Positions 23,910 to 33,245 of a stretch of 64,000 nucleotides of DNA are shown here, piece after piece (positions within the stretch are counted from its first letter, which is position 1; each line of letters begins with the position of its first letter). The notes under the pieces were generated by a model. It was not told the DNA's origin. It did not search any database and saw only the letters and a program-made list of their open reading frames with translations. Source of the DNA: an uncultured Porphyromonadaceae bacterium (lineage in GTDB: Bacteria; Bacteroidota; Bacteroidia; Bacteroidales; Muribaculaceae); the NCBI GenBank assembly GCA_947178215.1, contig CAMWXJ010000012.1, positions 1 through 64,000 on the forward strand, given 5' to 3'. Made by a program: the position numbers and the translations under genes.

Positions 23910-25658
23910 ATGACAAGCAAATGGCACAACCATCCCCTTACTTCGATAGAGCAGGAATCGGAGACAGCATTAGCTGAGCGCTATGCCGGCACTCCACCGG
24001 TAAGCCAACTCCTTGTGCAACGCGGCATTACGACCATTGAAGAGGCCGACAGGTTCTTCAATCCGTCGCTGTCGGACTTGCACGACCCCTTCCTGATGCC
24101 GGACATGGACAAGGCTGTCGGCCGGCTCAACCAAGCAATGGGACGGAAGGAGAGAATCATGGTTTACGGCGACTACGACGTCGACGGCACTACCGCCGTG
24201 GCGCTCGTGTACAAGTTCCTGCGCCAGTTCTACTCCAACATCGAATACTACATCCCCACGCGCTACGACGAAGGCTACGGCATATCGTTGTCGAGCATCG
24301 ACTACGCAGCGGAGCAGGGGGTGAAACTGATTATTATCCTCGACTGCGGCATCAAAGCCATAGAAGAGATACGTTACGCGGCCTCCAAAGGCATCGACTT
24401 CATCATCTGCGACCACCACGTGCCCGACAACGAGCTGCCGCCCGCCGTTGCCATCCTGAATCCCAAGATGGCCGGCTCGCCGTACCCCTGCCCGCACCTG
24501 TCGGGCTGCGGAGTGGGCTTCAAATTCATGCAGGCGTTCGCGCAGAGCAACGGCATCCCGACGGTAGACCTCGAAGGGATGCTCGACCTTGTGGCGGTGT
24601 CGATAGCGGCAGATATTGTGCCGATGGTCGACGAGAACCGCATCATGACCTACCACGGTCTTAAACGCCTCAACAGCAACCCCAACATGGGGCTACGCTC
24701 CATAATACGCATCTGCGGGCTCACCGGCAAGAAAATCACCATATCCGACGTGATATTCAAGATAGGCCCGCGCATCAACGCGTCGGGACGGATGCAGAGC
24801 GGACGCGAGGCGGTTGACCTGCTCGTGGCCCGCGACATGGCCGAAGCCACTGAAAAAGGCAAGGCCATTGACCGCTACAACCAAGACCGCAAGGAGCTCG
24901 ACAAGCGCATCACCGAAGAAGCCAACGCAATACTCTCGGAGCGCGGCTCCGACGCCGAAGCCGCCAAGAGCATCGTCATTTACAACAAGGACTGGCACCG
25001 CGGCATCATAGGCATCGTGGCATCGCGCCTCACAGAGCTCTACTACAAGCCCGCAGTGGTGCTTACGCTCACCAATGGTCTCGCTACCGGCTCATCGCGT
25101 TCGGTACAGGGATTTGACATCTACAAGGCTGTCGAGTCGGCCCGTGACCTGCTCGAAAACTTCGGCGGACACACCTATGCCGTAGGACTCTCGCTCAAAG
25201 AGGAGAACATACCGGAGTTCACGCGCCGCTTCGAAGAGTATGTCGCCGCCAACATTCTGCCCTCGCAACTCACGCCACAGATTGACATCGATGCTCAGAT
25301 CACCTTCGCCGACATCACGCGCGAGTTCGTCGACCTGCTTCGCGGCTTCAATCCTTTCGGCCCCGGCAATCAGAAGCCGGTGTTCGAGACCTGCAACGTG
25401 CAGGACTTCGGCACCAGCAAGCTCGTGGGGCGCAACCTCGAACACATAAAGCTCGAGCTCGTCGACGACACCTCGGGCAAGGTGATGAGCGGCATAGCGT
25501 TCAACGCAGCCCGCCACTTCGAGCATATCCACTCGGGAAAGCCGTTTGACATCTGCTTCACTATCGAGGAAACGCGCCGCAACGTACCGGGCCACGAGGT
25601 GCAGCTGCTTATCAAGGACATACACACCGCGCCACGCCGGCGGTCGCGCGACGCCTGA
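23910..25658 (+). CDS. recJ: Single-stranded-DNA-specific exonuclease RecJ
   Basis: A 582-residue 5'-3' exonuclease acting on single-stranded DNA in recombination and repair. DHH-family motifs are present: GDYDVDGTTAV (near 87-97), DCGIKAIEE, the CDHHVPD motif near 168-174, and the DHHA1 motif region GIIGIVASRLTE (near 367). The C-terminal OB-like domain has FGPGNQKPVFE. The ATG at 23910 gives a normal N-terminus (KWHNHPLTSIEQES). recQ follows after 5 bases, so the two repair enzymes form an operon. Confidence 0.95.
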   Translation: MTSKWHNHPLTSIEQESETALAERYAGTPPVSQLLVQRGITTIEEADRFFNPSLSDLHDPFLMPDMDKAVGRLNQAMGRKERIMVYGDYDVDGTTAVALVYKFLRQFYSNIEYYIPTRYDEGYGISLSSIDYAAEQGVKLIIILDCGIKAIEEIRYAASKGIDFIICDHHVPDNELPPAVAILNPKMAGSPYPCPHLSGCGVGFKFMQAFAQSNGIPTVDLEGMLDLVAVSIAADIVPMVDENRIMTYHGLKRLNSNPNMGLRSIIRICGLTGKKITISDVIFKIGPRINASGRMQSGREAVDLLVARDMAEATEKGKAIDRYNQDRKELDKRITEEANAILSERGSDAEAAKSIVIYNKDWHRGIIGIVASRLTELYYKPAVVLTLTNGLATGSSRSVQGFDIYKAVESARDLLENFGGHTYAVGLSLKEENIPEFTRRFEEYVAANILPSQLTPQIDIDAQITFADITREFVDLLRGFNPFGPGNQKPVFETCNVQDFGTSKLVGRNLEHIKLELVDDTSGKVMSGIAFNAARHFEHIHSGKPFDICFTIEETRRNVPGHEVQLLIKDIHTAPRRRSRDA

Positions 25659-25663
25659 AAGCC

Positions 25664-27574
25664 ATGACGTCGCCAGGTCAGGCCGTTACCCCCGAGACCG
25701 TACTCAGCCGCTTCTGGGACTACGACTCGTTCCGCCCCCGTCAGCGCGAGATAATCGACGCCGTGACCGCGGGGTACGACACCCTCGGTCTACTCCCCAC
25801 CGGTGGCGGCAAGTCCATCACCTTCCAGGTGCCGGCGCTGATGCTGCCGGGGCTCACCGTCGTGGTGACCCCGCTCATCTCGCTGATGAAAGACCAGGTC
25901 GACAATCTCGCCGCCCGCGGCATACGCGCAGTGTATCTCTGCTCGGCAATGGGGCCGTCGGAGCGTCGCCTCGCCATGCAGCGCCTTGAAGCAGGCCGTT
26001 GCAAGCTGCTGTATATCTCGCCCGAAAAGCTTCGCAGCGAGGGGTTTGCGGCGCAGTTGTCGCGCCTCGACGTGAGCCTTATCGTAGTTGACGAGGCACA
26101 CTGTATCTCGCAGTGGGGCTACGACTTCCGCCCCTCATATCTCGAAGTACACCGTCTGCGCGACACATTTCCCGACGCCCCGGTGCTCGCCCTCACAGCG
26201 TCGGCCACACCCGAAGTGGCCGACGACATACGCCGTCGCCTCGCTTTCCGTCCCGGCCACGTCACATTCTCGGCCACATTCGCAAGGCCAAATATATCAT
26301 ATATAGTGAGGCGGGCCGACCACAAGGACGAGATGTTGCTGCGCGTGCTCCGCTCGACACAGGGCTCGGCGATAGTCTACGTACGCTCGCGGCGGCGCAC
26401 GCGCGAACTGTCGCAGATAATCACCGACGCCGGCATATCGGCCGAGTATTATCATGCCGGCCTCGACCCCGACAATAAGAACGATCGCCAGGACCGCTGG
26501 AAGAAAGGGGAGGTGAGGGTAATGGTCGCCACAAACGCTTTCGGCATGGGCATTGACAAGCCCGACGTACGCACGGTGGTGCATTTCGACCTCCCGTCGT
26601 CGCTTGAAGAGTATTATCAGGAGAGCGGACGCGCCGGGCGCGACGGCCTACCGTCGTGGGCCGTAGTAATCGTATCGGCTCACGACAAAGCCACTCTCTC
26701 GCGCCGCCTCAACGAGGCTTTTCCCGACAAAGAGGTCATACGCCGCGTCTACGAGCTCGCCGGCAACTTCCTCAACGTAGCGGTAGGCACAGGCGCCGGC
26801 CGCCTGTTCGAATTCAATTTCCCGCTGTTCTGCTCCACCTACAAGTTGCAGCCGCTGATAGCCCACAACTCGCTCCAACTGCTCTCGCGCGCCGGATATA
26901 TCGACTATATCGACGAGACAACCACACGCTCGCGTGCCATGGTAGTAATGGACAAGCACGAGCTCTACGCGCTACGCATCGGTGCCGACGCCGATGCCGT
27001 GCTTCAGACACTGCTGCGCAACTACACCGGCCTTTTCGCCGATTTTGTGTATATATCCGAGAGCCTGATAGCGCGCTCTACGGGGCTTACCGAACAGCGC
27101 ACATACGAGGCGCTGCTTGAATTGCGCCGCGAGGGAGCGGTGAGCTACGTGCCACGCACCACCACGCCGTTTCTGCTCTATACCACCTCACGCGAGCTCC
27201 CGCGATACATACAGCTCCCGCTGGCGGTATACGAGGAGCAGCGCGAGCGTATGGCCCGACGGCTCGAAGCCATGAAAGGATTTGCGTTCGACGACACCCG
27301 CTGCCGCGTGGGCGCCATGCTCGAATATTTCGGCGAAAGCGACACAGCCGACTGCGGCAAATGCGACGTGTGCCGCTCGCGGCGCATCGTTGAGCCTGAC
27401 TATGAGGCAATAGCGCGACGCATCAACAGTCTACTCGAAAGCGGACCGCAGAGCGTAGCACAGTTGGCCGCCTCACTCGGCATCGCTGCCCTCACGGTAG
27501 CCGAAGCGAGCCGCCTGCTGCTCGACCGTGGCGCCGCACGTCTCGACACAGCCGGAACGTTAGCCCGCGTATAG
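25664..27574 (+). CDS. recQ: ATP-dependent DNA helicase RecQ
   Basis: A 636-residue 3'-5' helicase. Motifs in order: Q-motif FRPRQREII, Walker A GLLPTGGGKS (near 42-51), DEAH with aromatic-rich loop (VVDEAHCISQWGYDFRPSY, near 143), SATATP, GRAGRDG, and a zinc-binding module ending in CGKCDVCRSR near 565. The C-terminus ends in a short winged-helix-like or HRDC-less segment. Co-transcribed with recJ, which degrades the strands RecQ unwinds. Confidence 0.95.
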   Translation: MTSPGQAVTPETVLSRFWDYDSFRPRQREIIDAVTAGYDTLGLLPTGGGKSITFQVPALMLPGLTVVVTPLISLMKDQVDNLAARGIRAVYLCSAMGPSERRLAMQRLEAGRCKLLYISPEKLRSEGFAAQLSRLDVSLIVVDEAHCISQWGYDFRPSYLEVHRLRDTFPDAPVLALTASATPEVADDIRRRLAFRPGHVTFSATFARPNISYIVRRADHKDEMLLRVLRSTQGSAIVYVRSRRRTRELSQIITDAGISAEYYHAGLDPDNKNDRQDRWKKGEVRVMVATNAFGMGIDKPDVRTVVHFDLPSSLEEYYQESGRAGRDGLPSWAVVIVSAHDKATLSRRLNEAFPDKEVIRRVYELAGNFLNVAVGTGAGRLFEFNFPLFCSTYKLQPLIAHNSLQLLSRAGYIDYIDETTTRSRAMVVMDKHELYALRIGADADAVLQTLLRNYTGLFADFVYISESLIARSTGLTEQRTYEALLELRREGAVSYVPRTTTPFLLYTTSRELPRYIQLPLAVYEEQRERMARRLEAMKGFAFDDTRCRVGAMLEYFGESDTADCGKCDVCRSRRIVEPDYEAIARRINSLLESGPQSVAQLAASLGIAALTVAEASRLLLDRGAARLDTAGTLARV

Positions 27575-27592
27575 ACCCATTAAACTGATATA

Positions 27593-30037
27593 TCAGTTGA
27601 TTACAGCTATTTTAGCCACCGAGCCTGAGGGCGAGGCAACATCCATGCCGGTGCGGGAGGCAAGTATGTGATATATGCCGGATTTTACCCGTCGACCTCC
27701 CATGTCGGTGACCGGCCAGCGACACATGCCCCCCTCTGAGCGGCCCTGCCACACCACATGGCCGCCAGCGTCGGCTATTTTCACGAGCGAACCCTCCATA
27801 AGTCCGGTTATGGTGACATCGCCGGAATAATCTGGGCGAACAGGATTGGGATAAGCAAGAATATCGTAGGCCTCCAAAGCGGGCGAGGCGTCGGACTCAT
27901 ACTCCACCAGACCGTAAGCACTACCGAAATATACAGAATTTGTGAGCGGCGCTACGTAGGCCGACATGACGCGATTAGACGGGAGAGGGGAGTTTGACGC
28001 ATTGAACGATGCAATTATCTCGTCGCCGCGAGGCGAGACAAGAAACACGCCCGAGCCGTCGGTCGTGAGCCACTTGCGGTCGGCATGGTCCACAGCTATG
28101 CTGTAAACCAGATCGGTTTCAAGCAGATAATCGGCCGAGTTAGTACCGTCGCGCCGTGGTACTTTGAGGCGGTTGACGGTCATCGACGGCTCTATGGCCC
28201 GCGTCGGGTCGGTAATCTCCACCACGCCGCCGTTGGTGCCGAGCCACACACGTCCGTCGCGGTCCTCAGCGAGCGCCGAATGACGCTCAGGCGCCAACGT
28301 GCGGCCATCCTGGTCGGTAAGGCTTTCCCACACCATTACACGGTCATCGGTGAGATCGTCGAATGTGCCGCGTGTGTCGATTGCCACGAGCACCGGACTG
28401 ACATTGGAATCGGTGATGAAAATCATGCCCGTCTTGGCGCAGTGGAGCGTAATCACATCCTTACCCGAAGAGTAGCCGGGAATATTTACGACGTACCAGT
28501 CAGCGGCGGTGACCTCCGACGGGTCACGACGACGCTTGTCAGCAGGGAGCACGGCAATGCCCGACGTGCCGTCGCCCGTATGACTCGCCACCCACATGTT
28601 GCCTCCGCGGTCGAAGCTCACGTCATATACGCGGCAACCCCATTGCGGCACGAAAGGAGCGTTGTCTTGGTCGTAGCGCCCGGCGAACTTGCCGGAAGTG
28701 ATGCGGTAAAGGCCGTCGTTGCCCGTACAGAGCCAATAGGTATCAGGGTCATCGGGATCCTCGGCCAGACGCACAGGGGCGACGGGATAAGGCCCGAAAC
28801 GCTTCTGGGCGTCGGCGATATCGACTTTGGCCTCGACACCGGATGCCGAGACATCGGTAAAACGGCCGTCGGCGTCGAGCCGCGAAGTGGTCTGAATGGT
28901 GCTCAGGCCCTCGTCGCTGTAACCGAAGCGGTAGTTCGTAGGGCCGAGATTGGTGAGATAGGCCCGTCCGTCGGAGGCGGGTATTATGTAGGCCACACTC
29001 TTTACGCTCAGTGCTTCGGGCTTCACACGCTCCGACCTCACTGTCCAGCCCGAGCCGGGAGTGTAGCCGTAGCAGGCGAAGCCGTCGGGCCCGGCGGCAT
29101 ATATGGCATCGGTGCTACCGGCGCACGCTATGGCGTCGCCGGAGGCAATATCTTCGTGGAGCGCAGCCAACTCCGAGGTGCGGCCGTCGGCGTCAATCCC
29201 ATAGAGGCGGCCGTCGGCCACATACCTCACAGCCCCCTCCGGCGTGAATATGAGCGGCTGCGCGGAGCGATAGCCGTTGTCTACGGAAGCCGACCCGTAT
29301 ATGCGGCTGCAATCGGCGGGAAAAGTGATGGTCATGAGACATTCGCGCGAGGTCACGGCGCGGCGCATAAGCAGGCGTGTGGGCGACAGGGCAGTCATCT
29401 CGGCCACGTCGCTCCACGGCGTCATCACGGTGAAGTCGGCTATCGATGATATGCGTTTGCCGCGCGGCAGCGAGCGCACGGCACCGTCATGCTTTATTAT
29501 GATATGCGTGGGGGTGAGCGCCACACCCTCGACTCCCGACGGATATATGCCCGACGCGAGAGTCTCGCCCCGCGACGCATCAAGCATCACCAGCCCAAAC
29601 TGCGTGGCGACATAAACGGTGTCGCCTGCAAATGCCACATCATTAATCGCGCGCGCCGTTCCCACGGTCGACGCGTTGGCTATGTCGGGGAGATTGATGA
29701 CACGCTCCGGCGACGACGCGCCGTCGAGCAGATCGATGTTGCCGTCGGCATAGGCTATAAGCAGGCGGTCGCCCTCATAATCATAGAAAATGTTGTCGAT
29801 GTCGGCCGATGACGAAAGCAGATTGTCGGTCGTATAGCTCAGGCGTTCGTCGCGCTCCTTGTCGTAGCCGAACAGGGAGCCTCCGGCCAGATAATAGACA
29901 TCTGTGGCGGTCTCCACAGCGCGGGTTACCGGGCGCGAGAACACAGGATGTACCGTCCAGCGGTCGGCGGCGCTGACTATTGTTGTCGATACTGTGAGGA
30001 GAGCGAGAAGAGAAGTGATATGACAGCGAAAGTTCAT
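27593..30037 (-). CDS. porZ: PorZ-like type IX secretion protein (beta-propeller with CTD)
   Basis: An 814-residue exported protein. I choose the ATG at 30037, which gives the signal peptide MNFRCHITSLLALLTVSTTIVSA; the longer reading adds 23 unrelated residues. It has two blocks of propeller-like repeats (motifs such as VWLGTNGGVVEI and MWVASHTGDGTSGI) and a C-terminal T9SS-style domain (YPNPVRPDYSGDVTITGL ... KSGIYHILAS). This order matches PorZ, a surface protein that takes part in delivering anionic LPS to T9SS cargo, but sensor-type propeller proteins are alternatives. It lies 10 bases downstream of rdgB. A 16-bp palindrome (27583-27598) overlaps its stop codon in the convergent gap with recQ. 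Confidence 0.7.
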   Translation of the reverse strand: MNFRCHITSLLALLTVSTTIVSAADRWTVHPVFSRPVTRAVETATDVYYLAGGSLFGYDKERDERLSYTTDNLLSSSADIDNIFYDYEGDRLLIAYADGNIDLLDGASSPERVINLPDIANASTVGTARAINDVAFAGDTVYVATQFGLVMLDASRGETLASGIYPSGVEGVALTPTHIIIKHDGAVRSLPRGKRISSIADFTVMTPWSDVAEMTALSPTRLLMRRAVTSRECLMTITFPADCSRIYGSASVDNGYRSAQPLIFTPEGAVRYVADGRLYGIDADGRTSELAALHEDIASGDAIACAGSTDAIYAAGPDGFACYGYTPGSGWTVRSERVKPEALSVKSVAYIIPASDGRAYLTNLGPTNYRFGYSDEGLSTIQTTSRLDADGRFTDVSASGVEAKVDIADAQKRFGPYPVAPVRLAEDPDDPDTYWLCTGNDGLYRITSGKFAGRYDQDNAPFVPQWGCRVYDVSFDRGGNMWVASHTGDGTSGIAVLPADKRRRDPSEVTAADWYVVNIPGYSSGKDVITLHCAKTGMIFITDSNVSPVLVAIDTRGTFDDLTDDRVMVWESLTDQDGRTLAPERHSALAEDRDGRVWLGTNGGVVEITDPTRAIEPSMTVNRLKVPRRDGTNSADYLLETDLVYSIAVDHADRKWLTTDGSGVFLVSPRGDEIIASFNASNSPLPSNRVMSAYVAPLTNSVYFGSAYGLVEYESDASPALEAYDILAYPNPVRPDYSGDVTITGLMEGSLVKIADAGGHVVWQGRSEGGMCRWPVTDMGGRRVKSGIYHILASRTGMDVASPSGSVAKIAVIN

Positions 30038-30047
30038 AAACAGGGGT

Positions 30048-30659
30048 TCAGCGCAGGAGATAGTCGGCCAGAGCACGTATGGCGCGTCCTCGATGCGAAA
30101 TGGCATTCTTGGCCTCCTGGTTCATCTCCGCAAAGGTAAGACCCGGAGCCTCGAAAGGCGCAAACACGGGGTCGTAGCCGAAGCCTCCGTGCCCGAGCTG
30201 ACGGGTGGTGATGATGCCTTCGACCTTACCTTCAAAAAACTTCACCGAGCCATCGGGGCAGGTGAGCGCCACCACGGTGACGAAGCGCGCCGTGCGGTCG
30301 TTGCGCTCTATCCCTTCGAGATTGCGGAGCAGCAATTCGGTGTTGGCCTGAGAATCGTGTCCGGGACCGGCATAGCGTGCCGAATGCACGCCCGGCGCGC
30401 CGCCGAGAGCATCGACAAGCAGCCCCGTGTCATCGGCTATGCAGTCGAATCCGTAATGCTCTTTCACATATCGCGCCTTTATCTCGGCATTGCCTGCAAG
30501 AGTCATGGCTGTCTCCGGAATATCCTCGAAACAGCCTATGTCGGCAAGCCCCTTGACTGTAAAGTTGCGCGACAGTATGGCGCGTATCTCAGAGAGTTTG
30601 TGGGCATTATTGGTAGCTACCACGAGAACAGGCAGCGAGTTGTCGTTAAAGTCGGGCAT
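30048..30659 (-). CDS. rdgB: XTP/dITP pyrophosphatase (house-cleaning NTPase)
   Basis: A 203-residue Ham1/RdgB enzyme that hydrolyses non-canonical purine triphosphates. Motifs: VVATNNAHKLSEI (13-25), ADDTGLLVDALGGAPGVHSARYAG (near 76-99), GHGGFGYDPVFAP and the C-terminal SHRGRAI. Length is normal. Upstream, 30660-30811 is a 150-base gap containing a short inverted repeat (GCTCTTGAAAAGAGC) but no gene that I can see. Confidence 0.94.
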   Translation of the reverse strand: MPDFNDNSLPVLVVATNNAHKLSEIRAILSRNFTVKGLADIGCFEDIPETAMTLAGNAEIKARYVKEHYGFDCIADDTGLLVDALGGAPGVHSARYAGPGHDSQANTELLLRNLEGIERNDRTARFVTVVALTCPDGSVKFFEGKVEGIITTRQLGHGGFGYDPVFAPFEAPGLTFAEMNQEAKNAISHRGRAIRALADYLLR

Positions 30660-30811
30660 TTGGCTATATAACGTTGGTGAGTGATTATTATTGTAATGGC
30701 GCGCTCGCTCTTGAAAAGAGCGTGATGTTCCTTATGCGATAACAAGTTCGCAAACGAGAGTGTTGTAGGCCTAAATAATTAGGCACGTCGTAGGATTCCG
30801 GAGTTATTGTG

Positions 30812-32485
30812 TCAATATCTGAACGATGAACCTCCGAGAAATTCGCGCAGCAACGAGGTGGAGGGGATAAACTCGGGCGAAATTGGGGTGAAGTAGCTCA
30901 GGAACTTGCGCAGACGGTAAGCCTCGGAATACTCGGGGATATCGCGGGGCACGGCTTCCAGCACTTTCTCGGCCTGCTCCTTGATGACGGCGAGCTCAAA
31001 CAGAAGCGAGGAGTTGAACATGGCGTCGGCATTTTCCTGGTAGGGGAATATCCAGCGGTCCTCGCCGCGGCGCACCGAGGGCCAGCGGCGTATAGTGTCG
31101 ACGGCCGACGTGCCGCGGTACTTGTGGTCGCGCACAATACGACGGAGCAGACGGTTGTCGGTGGTGGGAATCCAGTTGTGGTCGTCGATAGCAATAGTGG
31201 TGAGCGCCGAGATGTAGATTTTGAATTTCATGCGCTCCTCAATCTGTGCGGTAAGCTCGGGATTAAGGCCGTGTATGCCCTCGATGAGCAGCACGGAGTT
31301 TTCTTCGAGCCTGATACGGTTGCCGCGATATTCGCGTGTTCCTGTCGCAAAGTTGTAGTAGGGGAGTTCGACCTCCTCGCCGGCAAGCAGCGCGTTGAGG
31401 TCGGCGTTGAAGCGGTCAAGATCGAGCGCATACAGGCTCTCGTAGTCCCTTTCGCCGTCGGCATCGCGCGGAGTGTGCTCGCGGTCCACGAAATAGTCGT
31501 CGAGCGAAATCATCTTGGGCCGCATGAGATTTGTCATGAGCTGTATGGCGAGTCGCTTGGTAAACGTAGTCTTGCCCGACGACGACGGCCCGGCCACCAG
31601 CACTATTCGTGCGCCACCCTCCTCGAAGCGTTCGGTTATCATGTCGGCAATCGTGGATATGCGCTTGTTGTGGAGCGCCTCGGCCACGTTGATGAGGTCG
31701 GCCGAACGCCCGGCTGCCACAGCATCGTTGAGCTCGCCCACATTCGTCACGCCGATGATATGGTTGAACTCCTGATAGTCGGTGAAAGCCCTGAACATCT
31801 TCTCCTGCGCCACAGGGGTGCAGGGTGCGCCGGGCACGAGCGGGTCGCGCGGGAGCAGCAGCATTCCGTCGTGGTAGGGGAGCAGGTCAAATGTGTCAAT
31901 CATGCCGGTATGAGGCGCGAGAGAGCCGTAATATGAGTCGGCGAGAGAGTCGAGTGTGTAGTAGGTGGTGTAGAGGTCGTGGAGACTCTCTATGAGGCGC
32001 ACCTTGTCGGCAAGACCCTGCTTGCGGAATATATCGGCCACGTGCTCCGACATGCGCTCCTTGCGCACAAATTGGTAATCGGCGCGCACGAGCTCTTGCA
32101 TGCGGTGACGCAGTTTTACCACCGTCTCGGGCGTGAGCGGTCCGTCGATGTCGAGCAACCGACAGAAATATCCGTGCGAGATAGAGTGTTCTATTTTCAG
32201 TCGGGCGCCCGGAAGGGTGTCGTTGACCGCCTTATAGAGCATCATGCATAGCGAGCGCGTGTAGACGCGTCGTCCTGAGTCGGAAGCATAGGGCAGAAAC
32301 TCCACCATTTTGGGGCGGAACAGGCGGTAGCCGAGGCCCTCGTTCTTGTTGTTGACGCGGGCGCATATCGCCTCGAAGCCGAGTTCGGGAGCAATCGTAT
32401 TGTAGATGTCGAGCAGCGAATCTCCGCCGTTGAAGTCGATATATCGTTGCAGGTTGGTACAGTAGATTTTCAGAAGGTCGCTCAT
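30812..32485 (-). CDS. Nucleoside kinase (uridine kinase-like, with TGS/threonyl-like N-terminus)
   Basis: A 557-residue cytosolic protein. Residues 1-280 resemble the TGS and second additional domains of threonyl-tRNA synthetase without its catalytic core (for example KIEHSISHGYFCRL). The C-terminal half is a phosphoribulokinase/uridine kinase-type P-loop domain with Walker A VAGPSSSGKTTF (near 297-306) and SLDDYFVDREHTP. This architecture is common across Bacteroidetes and Firmicutes and is annotated as nucleoside kinase; the substrate is unproven. The LPS-core operon follows downstream? No: it lies upstream on the same strand, ending 13 bases before this ATG, so it may be co-transcribed with it. 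Confidence 0.85.
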   Translation of the reverse strand: MSDLLKIYCTNLQRYIDFNGGDSLLDIYNTIAPELGFEAICARVNNKNEGLGYRLFRPKMVEFLPYASDSGRRVYTRSLCMMLYKAVNDTLPGARLKIEHSISHGYFCRLLDIDGPLTPETVVKLRHRMQELVRADYQFVRKERMSEHVADIFRKQGLADKVRLIESLHDLYTTYYTLDSLADSYYGSLAPHTGMIDTFDLLPYHDGMLLLPRDPLVPGAPCTPVAQEKMFRAFTDYQEFNHIIGVTNVGELNDAVAAGRSADLINVAEALHNKRISTIADMITERFEEGGARIVLVAGPSSSGKTTFTKRLAIQLMTNLMRPKMISLDDYFVDREHTPRDADGERDYESLYALDLDRFNADLNALLAGEEVELPYYNFATGTREYRGNRIRLEENSVLLIEGIHGLNPELTAQIEERMKFKIYISALTTIAIDDHNWIPTTDNRLLRRIVRDHKYRGTSAVDTIRRWPSVRRGEDRWIFPYQENADAMFNSSLLFELAVIKEQAEKVLEAVPRDIPEYSEAYRLRKFLSYFTPISPEFIPSTSLLREFLGGSSFRY

Positions 32486-32498
32486 GTGTGTTTATGTG

Positions 32499-33245
32499 TT
32501 AATGTTTTACTGATTTCTTTCGTTTGCGTGACGTGAACGCATTCCATCGTTTCATGGCTGTGGCAAACACCTTGTCGGCGTCGCGGCCCGTAGCCTCGGC
32601 GTAGGCGCGCGTGGCGGCGGCTATCTGTTCGGGGACGAAGAGTATGCGCTCCCACATCCTGTCGAGATGCGCCGGGTCATGGTCGTCGAAACGGATGCGG
32701 TTGAGGTCGACATAATAGAAGTCGAAGCCCCCCGTAGACGGATTGCGGCGAAACAGTACGTTGCCCGGCGAGAAGTCTTTCATCCACACCCCCGCCGCGT
32801 GGAGCCGCGCAATCTCGCGACCGAGTGCCGCCATAAGCTCGCCGCAAAAATCGTGACGCTCCGGCGAGCGCATTTCGGTAAGCCCGAAAACATGTTCGGA
32901 TATGAAGAAGCTGCGGCGGAATGTCAGCGCCGTGCGCTCCTCGATAAAAGCGAGCGGCGCTGGTACCAGGAAGCCGAGGCGCGTGAGCCGCTGCGAATTG
33001 GCAAACGAGCGCCTTGCTTTGCTCTTGCGTATTCGGCCGTAGACATAACGGTTGACTATGTTGGGCAGCGCAAACGACTTTATATTCACCGTGATGCCAC
33101 CCGACGGAATCGTCGCCACAGTGTTGCGCTGCTTGAAGATGACGGTGGCTTCGGGAGGGATACCCTCTTTCACCACACGTTCAACGAGAGCGCGGTGACG
33201 CGCCTCTCCTTCGGGGCTGTAATAGATTGTCGCGGTCGCTTTCAT
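32499..33245 (-). CDS. LPS-core sugar kinase (Kdo/WaaP-like family)
   Basis: A 248-residue small protein-kinase-fold enzyme. It has the catalytic-loop equivalent WMKDFSPGNVLF (near 154-165) and the metal-binding DLNRIRF (near 179). It resembles the lipopolysaccharide kinases that phosphorylate Kdo or heptose in the inner core. The start overlaps the upstream GT4 stop by four bases, and that gene overlaps a GT2 gene likewise, forming a tight operon for LPS core assembly on the cytoplasmic face. The exact acceptor cannot be told from sequence. Confidence 0.8.
   Translation of the reverse strand: MKATATIYYSPEGEARHRALVERVVKEGIPPEATVIFKQRNTVATIPSGGITVNIKSFALPNIVNRYVYGRIRKSKARRSFANSQRLTRLGFLVPAPLAFIEERTALTFRRSFFISEHVFGLTEMRSPERHDFCGELMAALGREIARLHAAGVWMKDFSPGNVLFRRNPSTGGFDFYYVDLNRIRFDDHDPAHLDRMWERILFVPEQIAAATRAYAEATGRDADKVFATAMKRWNAFTSRKRKKSVKH

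Noticed and set aside
27583..27598. Terminator between recQ and the PorZ-like gene
   Set aside because: A 16-base palindrome overlaps the stop codon, but its stem is short and A/T-rich; function cannot be supported.
28085..29449. 454-codon + strand frame opposite the PorZ-like gene
   Set aside because: No start context, no recognisable domain and His/Arg/Gly-biased composition typical of an antisense shadow.
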